Position numbers and translations under genes: made by a program
Shown here: piece after piece, positions 7,792 through 11,402 of the stretch
Layout: the number at the start of each line of letters is the position of its first letter
Numbering within the stretch: position 1 is the first letter of the stretch
The notes under the pieces: generated by a model
Seen by the model: only the letters and a program-made list of their open reading frames with translations
The model's database searches: none
What the model was told of the DNA's origin: nothing
From: an uncultured Oscillospiraceae bacterium
GTDB lineage: Bacteria > Bacillota > Clostridia > Oscillospirales > Oscillospiraceae
Direction: 5' to 3'
Length of the DNA: 11,402 nt
Assembly (NCBI GenBank): GCA_949093475.1
Contig: CARXAY010000023.1
Location: 1 to 11,402 of the forward strand

Positions 7792-9225
7792 ATGAAAATT
7801 CTGTTTGCCGCCTCCGAAGCGGCCCCCTTCATCAAAACCGGCGGACTGGCCGACGTGGCCGGTTCTCTCCCCGCTGCTCTGGCCAAGGCCGGGCACGAGG
7901 TGAAGGTCATTCTCCCTCTCTATGAGGGGATCGGCCCTGCTTGGCGGGACAAGATGACCTTCCTCAAGTATTTCTATGTCAATCTGGCATGGCGCACCCC
8001 CTACTGCGGCGTGTTTGAGCTGGAACACGACGGCGTGACCTACTGGTTCGTGGACAACGAATACTACTTCCGCCGCTCTCAGGTCTACGGCCACTATGAC
8101 GACGGCGAGCGCTTCGGCTTCTTCTCCCGCGCGGTGCTGGAAGTCCCCTGCCAGCTGGACTGGTCTCCCGAGATCATCCACTGCAACGACTGGCAGACGG
8201 CTCTTGTGCCCATCTATCTTCTGGAGGAGCGCTGGCGTCATCCCCAGCTTCAAAACGCCAAGACGGTGTTCACCATCCACAACATCGAGTATCAGGGCCG
8301 CTACGGAAAGCAGACCATTCAGGATCTGTTCGGCCTGAATCAGGGGTACTTCTCTCCGGAGCTTTTGGAGTTCCACGACGACGTGAACCTGATGAAGGGC
8401 GCTATTCTGGCCTCCGACTGGGTCACCACCGTCTCCCCCACCTACGCCAACGAGCTGGGCTACTCCTTCTACGGCCACGGGCTGGAGGGTGTGGTCAACC
8501 AGTGCCGCGGCAAATTCTCCGGCATTTTGAACGGCATCGACGTGGATCTGTACGATCCCTCGAAAGACCCCAATCTGCCCAAGAACTACTCCGTCCGCTC
8601 CATGGCGGGCAAGAAGGTCTGCAAAGCCGCCCTGCAGCAGCGGGTCGGCCTGAATGAAGATCCCGACGTGCCCATCGTCGCCTGTGTCTCCCGTCTGGTG
8701 AGCCATAAGGGCTTCGATCTGGTCAACGCCGTCCTCCACGATATTATGCGGATGAATCTGCAGATGGTGGTGCTGGGCACCGGCGACTGGGCCTTTGAGG
8801 AGTCCTTCCGTCAGGCCGCCGGCCACTATCCCGGCCGCTTCTCCGCCCAGATCATGTACTCCGCCCAGCTCTCCGACCTCATCTATGCAGGCGCAGACCT
8901 CTTCCTGATGCCCTCCATCGCCGAGCCCTGCGGCCTGAGCCAGATGATCGCCATGCGGTACGGCACGCTGCCTGTGGTGCGGGAGACCGGCGGGCTGAAG
9001 GACAGCGTGATCCCCTACAACTACGTCACCGGCGAGGGCACCGGCTTCTCCTTTGCCGATGTCAACGCCCACGATATGCTCCATGTGCTGGAAAGCGCCG
9101 TCGGCCTTTACTATGACTATTCCAAGGAGTTCAAGAAGCTCCAGAAGAACGCCATGACCGCCGACTTCTCTTGGGACGCCTCCGCCAAGGCTTACGAGGA
9201 GATCTACCAACGCTTGACAGGCTGA
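7792..9225 (+). CDS. glgA: Glycogen synthase GlgA (ADP-glucose dependent)
   Basis: A 477-residue GT5-family glycosyltransferase that adds glucose from ADP-glucose to the non-reducing ends of alpha-1,4 glucans. The N-terminal Rossmann domain has K15 in IKTGGLADV and the family motif HCNDWQTALVP (130-140). The C-terminal domain has R301 and K306 in SRLVSHKG and E378 in AEPCGLSQMIAMRYG, each one residue off the E. coli numbering (R300, K305, E377). TGGLKDSV (399-406) is also conserved. Length is normal. ATG 7792 was chosen because AGGAG (7781-7785) sits six bases upstream and the protein then begins with the usual MKILFAASE; an in-frame TTG at 7756 would add 12 unconserved residues. The gene starts 42 bases after glgD and is followed by a strong terminator, making it the last gene of the synthesis operon. 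Confidence 0.97.
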   Translation: MKILFAASEAAPFIKTGGLADVAGSLPAALAKAGHEVKVILPLYEGIGPAWRDKMTFLKYFYVNLAWRTPYCGVFELEHDGVTYWFVDNEYYFRRSQVYGHYDDGERFGFFSRAVLEVPCQLDWSPEIIHCNDWQTALVPIYLLEERWRHPQLQNAKTVFTIHNIEYQGRYGKQTIQDLFGLNQGYFSPELLEFHDDVNLMKGAILASDWVTTVSPTYANELGYSFYGHGLEGVVNQCRGKFSGILNGIDVDLYDPSKDPNLPKNYSVRSMAGKKVCKAALQQRVGLNEDPDVPIVACVSRLVSHKGFDLVNAVLHDIMRMNLQMVVLGTGDWAFEESFRQAAGHYPGRFSAQIMYSAQLSDLIYAGADLFLMPSIAEPCGLSQMIAMRYGTLPVVRETGGLKDSVIPYNYVTGEGTGFSFADVNAHDMLHVLESAVGLYYDYSKEFKKLQKNAMTADFSWDASAKAYEEIYQRLTG

Positions 9226-9244
9226 TCCCTTTTGTGGTAAACTG

Positions 9245-9290
9245 AACGTCCGGGGTTTGGAAAAATTCCCTTCCCCGGACGTTTTCTTTT
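9245..9290 (+). terminator. Intrinsic terminator after glgA
   Basis: AACGTCCGGGG (9245-9255) pairs perfectly with CCCCGGACGTT (9273-9283), an 11-bp GC-rich stem, followed by TTCTTTT (9284-9290). The loop can add GGAA/TTCC (9259-9262 with 9266-9269). It begins 20 bases after the glgA stop and separates the glgBCDA unit from glgP. Confidence 0.92.
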
Positions 9291-9298
9291 GCCTGTTC

Positions 9299-9322
9299 CG
9301 CCGCAGCCAAGAACCTGCGGCG
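9299..9322 (+). promoter_or_regulatory. Inverted repeat between the glgA terminator and glgP
   Basis: CGCCGCAG (9299-9306) and CTGCGGCG (9315-9322) form a perfect 8-bp inverted repeat with an 8-base spacer. No T-run follows, so it is unlikely to be a second terminator. It lies just before the first TAGAAT box, where the -35 region of a glgP promoter would be, so it could be an operator. That reading is inference. Confidence 0.45.
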
Positions 9323-9325
9323 AGC

Positions 9326-9357
9326 ATAGAATAGGGCACGCGATACGAGGATAGAAT
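9326..9357 (+). promoter_or_regulatory. Possible glgP promoter region with repeated ATAGAAT
   Basis: The heptamer ATAGAAT occurs at 9326-9332 and 9351-9357, 25 bases apart. Each contains TAGAAT, a five-of-six match to the SigA -10 box. Neither has a recognisable -35 box at 16-18 bases. A promoter is expected here because a strong terminator lies upstream and glgP begins at 9388, but which box is used cannot be decided. Confidence 0.3.
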
Positions 9358-9387
9358 TTAGAGAAGAAGAAAGGCAGGATTGATCAC

Positions 9388-11402
9388 ATGGCTTATACCT
9401 CCAAACAGCTCTCTAAACTGATGGTGGACAAATTGCGCCGCACCTTCGGCCGCGATGTGAGCGAAGCCACCGCCACCGATATGTTCCAGGCCTGCGCTCT
9501 GGTGCTGCGGGATATTATGTCCGACAACCGGGTGGAGACCCGGGAAAAGACCGACAAGGCCAACGCCCGTCAGGTGCATTACCTGTCTCTGGAGTTTCTG
9601 GTGGGCCGCTCTCTGGAGAAAAACGCCTACAATCTGGGGGTTCTTCCCCAGCTGCGGCAGGCGCTGGACTCTCTGGGCTTCAATGCCTCCGACCTCTTTG
9701 AGTTAGAGCCTGACGCCGGTCTGGGCAACGGCGGTCTGGGCCGTCTGGCCGCCTGCTATCTGGAGGCCATGTCCACCCTTGAGATCCCCGCCACCGGCTA
9801 CTCCATTTGCTACGAGCTGGGCATCTTCAAGCAGAAGATCGTGGACGGCCAGCAGGTGGAGTTGCCCGACAACTGGCTGGATCTGGGCGGCGCGTGGCTG
9901 GTCACCCGTCCCGAGGACACCGAGGAAGTTCATTTCGGCGGTCAGGTGGAGGTGGGCTTTGAAAACGGCAAGCACGTGGTCAAGCACACCGGCTATACCA
10001 CCGTTCTCGCCGTCCCCCGTGACATGAAAATCGCCGGCTATAAGACCAACCACACCAACCGTCTGCGTCTCTGGGACGCCAAGAGCCCCACCCCCGTGGA
10101 CTTCTCCCGCTTCTCCAGCGGCGACTACCTCAAGGCGGTGGAAAATCAGGCCATGGCCGAGGCCATCGCCAAGGTTCTCTACCCCGAGGATAACCATTAC
10201 GAGGGCAAAATGCTGCGCCTGCGCCAGCAGTACTTCTTTGTGTCCGCCACCATGCAGTCCATTGTCCGCCGCCACAAGGCCAAGTACGGGACGCTGCGGA
10301 ACTTCCACGAGAAGCACGCCATCCAGATCAACGACACCCACCCCACTCTGGTCATCCCTGAGCTGATGCGGATCTTGCTGGACGAGGAAGGGTACTCTTG
10401 GGAGGATGCTTGGTATATCACCACCCACACCGTCTCCTACACCAACCACACCGTTCTGGCCGAGGCGCTGGAGCGTTGGCCGCAGGATCTGGTCATCTCC
10501 CTGCTGCCCCGCATCTGGCTGATCCTGAATGAGATCTCCGGCAAGTATCAGGCCCAGTTGGAGCAGCAGTTCCACGGCGACATGGATCGCGTGGCCCGCA
10601 ACGCCATCATCTGGGACGGTCAGGTACGTATGGCGAACCTCTGTATCTGCGCCTGCCAAGCCATCAACGGCGTGTCCGCCCTCCACTCCGAGATCCTGAA
10701 AAACGACGTCTTTAACGACGCCTACCGCCAGAACCCCAAGAAGTTCCTCAACGTCACCAACGGCATTGACCACCGCCGCTGGCTGGGGCAGATCAACCCC
10801 GGTCTGGACGAGCTGGTGCGCGAGACCATCGGCGGCGACGACTACCTTCTCCACCCTGAGAAGCTGGCTCTCTTTGAGAAGAAGGCCACCGCTTCCACCA
10901 TCAAGGCGCTGGGTGACATCAAGCAGGCCAACAAGAAGGCCTTTGCCGCTTGGTACGCCAAGGAGACCGGCGTCATCCTCAACACCGACGCTATGTTTGA
11001 CGTTCAGGTCAAGCGCCTTCACGAGTATAAGCGCCAGCTTTTGAACGCCATGCACATCATCTACCTCTACCAAAAGCTGAAGGACGATCCCAACTTCAAG
11101 ATGACCCCCCGGGTCTACCTCTTCGGCGCGAAGGCCGCCCCCGGCTATGCCATGGCCAAGCAGATCATCCACCTCATCAACTCTCTGGCCGCCACGGTGA
11201 ACGCCGATCCGGTGTGCAAGGATAAGCTCCAAGTGGTGTTCTTGGAGAACTACCGGGTGTCTCTGGCCGAGAAGCTCATGCCCGCCGCCGAACTCAGCGA
11301 GCAGATCTCCACCGCAGGCAAGGAGGCCAGCGGCACGGGCAACATGAAGTTTATGATGAACGGCGCCCTCACCATCGGCACGCTGGACGGCGCCAATCTG
11401 GA
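9388..11402 (+). CDS. glgP: Glycogen/starch phosphorylase, partial (3' end missing)
   Basis: Open frame of 671 complete codons from ATG 9388 to the window edge, roughly four fifths of a usual phosphorylase of about 800 residues. The enzyme (GT35) cleaves alpha-1,4 glucan ends with phosphate, giving glucose-1-phosphate, and uses pyridoxal phosphate. Visible family motifs are VHYLSLEFLVGRSL, DAGLGNGGLGRLAACYLEAM, INDTHPTLVIPELMRIL, NVTNGIDHRRWL, and near the edge EASGTGNMKFMMNGA followed by LTIGTLDGAN. K654 in GNMKF (codon 11347-11349) is the expected PLP-linked lysine. No frame break is seen. The ribosome binding site is modest (AAAGG-CAGGAT at about 9370-9380). It is separated from glgA by a terminator, so it is probably transcribed on its own. 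Substrate preference (glycogen or maltodextrin) cannot be told from the sequence; glycogen is favoured by context. Confidence 0.96.
   Translation, partial: MAYTSKQLSKLMVDKLRRTFGRDVSEATATDMFQACALVLRDIMSDNRVETREKTDKANARQVHYLSLEFLVGRSLEKNAYNLGVLPQLRQALDSLGFNASDLFELEPDAGLGNGGLGRLAACYLEAMSTLEIPATGYSICYELGIFKQKIVDGQQVELPDNWLDLGGAWLVTRPEDTEEVHFGGQVEVGFENGKHVVKHTGYTTVLAVPRDMKIAGYKTNHTNRLRLWDAKSPTPVDFSRFSSGDYLKAVENQAMAEAIAKVLYPEDNHYEGKMLRLRQQYFFVSATMQSIVRRHKAKYGTLRNFHEKHAIQINDTHPTLVIPELMRILLDEEGYSWEDAWYITTHTVSYTNHTVLAEALERWPQDLVISLLPRIWLILNEISGKYQAQLEQQFHGDMDRVARNAIIWDGQVRMANLCICACQAINGVSALHSEILKNDVFNDAYRQNPKKFLNVTNGIDHRRWLGQINPGLDELVRETIGGDDYLLHPEKLALFEKKATASTIKALGDIKQANKKAFAAWYAKETGVILNTDAMFDVQVKRLHEYKRQLLNAMHIIYLYQKLKDDPNFKMTPRVYLFGAKAAPGYAMAKQIIHLINSLAATVNADPVCKDKLQVVFLENYRVSLAEKLMPAAELSEQISTAGKEASGTGNMKFMMNGALTIGTLDGANL

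Noticed and set aside
9703..11232. A 509-codon open frame on the minus strand opposite glgP
   Set aside because: Same reason: glgP is intact on the plus strand with all family motifs, and the antisense product has a composition typical of a mirror of GC-biased codons.

Overview
The window looks like a chromosomal segment from a GC-rich member of the Firmicutes, most likely a gut-type Clostridia of the Oscillospiraceae/Ruminococcaceae kind. The grounds are strong AGGAGG-type ribosome binding sites, SigA-like promoters, a TepA-type ClpP homologue, a MetA of the acetyl-CoA-using type, a paired GlgC/GlgD ADP-glucose pyrophosphorylase, and codons that favour G or C in the third position. The genus cannot be fixed from the sequence alone. 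No tRNA, rRNA, CRISPR array, insertion sequence or phage gene is visible.

Left part, minus strand (1-2204): metA, a homoserine O-acyltransferase for methionine synthesis, is followed after 14 bases by a gene for a secreted protein. That protein has a signal peptide, two diverged copies of an unrecognised ~105-residue domain, and the start of a copper-amine-oxidase-N-like stalk domain; it runs off the left edge. A good promoter stands 27-30 bases upstream of metA, and the short leader leaves no room for a SAM riboswitch or T-box.

Middle (2350-3072), plus strand: a TepA-family ClpP-like serine protease, divergent from metA. Its leader contains an inverted repeat that could cover its ribosome binding site.

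Right part, plus strand (3089-11402): a glycogen cluster in the order glgB, glgC, glgD, glgA, then glgP. A near-consensus promoter (TTGACG, 17 bases, TATAAT) lies directly after tepA and starts a leader of about 110 nt. glgB/glgC and glgC/glgD overlap by 4 bases, glgA follows after 42 bases, and a strong intrinsic terminator ends this unit. glgP follows with its own upstream region and is cut by the right edge just after its PLP-lysine motif. GlgC with GlgD makes ADP-glucose, GlgA extends alpha-1,4 chains, GlgB adds alpha-1,6 branches, and GlgP releases glucose-1-phosphate, so synthesis and breakdown sit together but are separated by a terminator.

Most of the window is ordinary metabolism and I see no clear new system. 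The least ordinary items are a ~100-residue Lys/Ala/Pro-rich tail on GlgB, the two-copy domain in the secreted protein next to metA, and possible RNA structures at the tepA, glgB and glgP starts.
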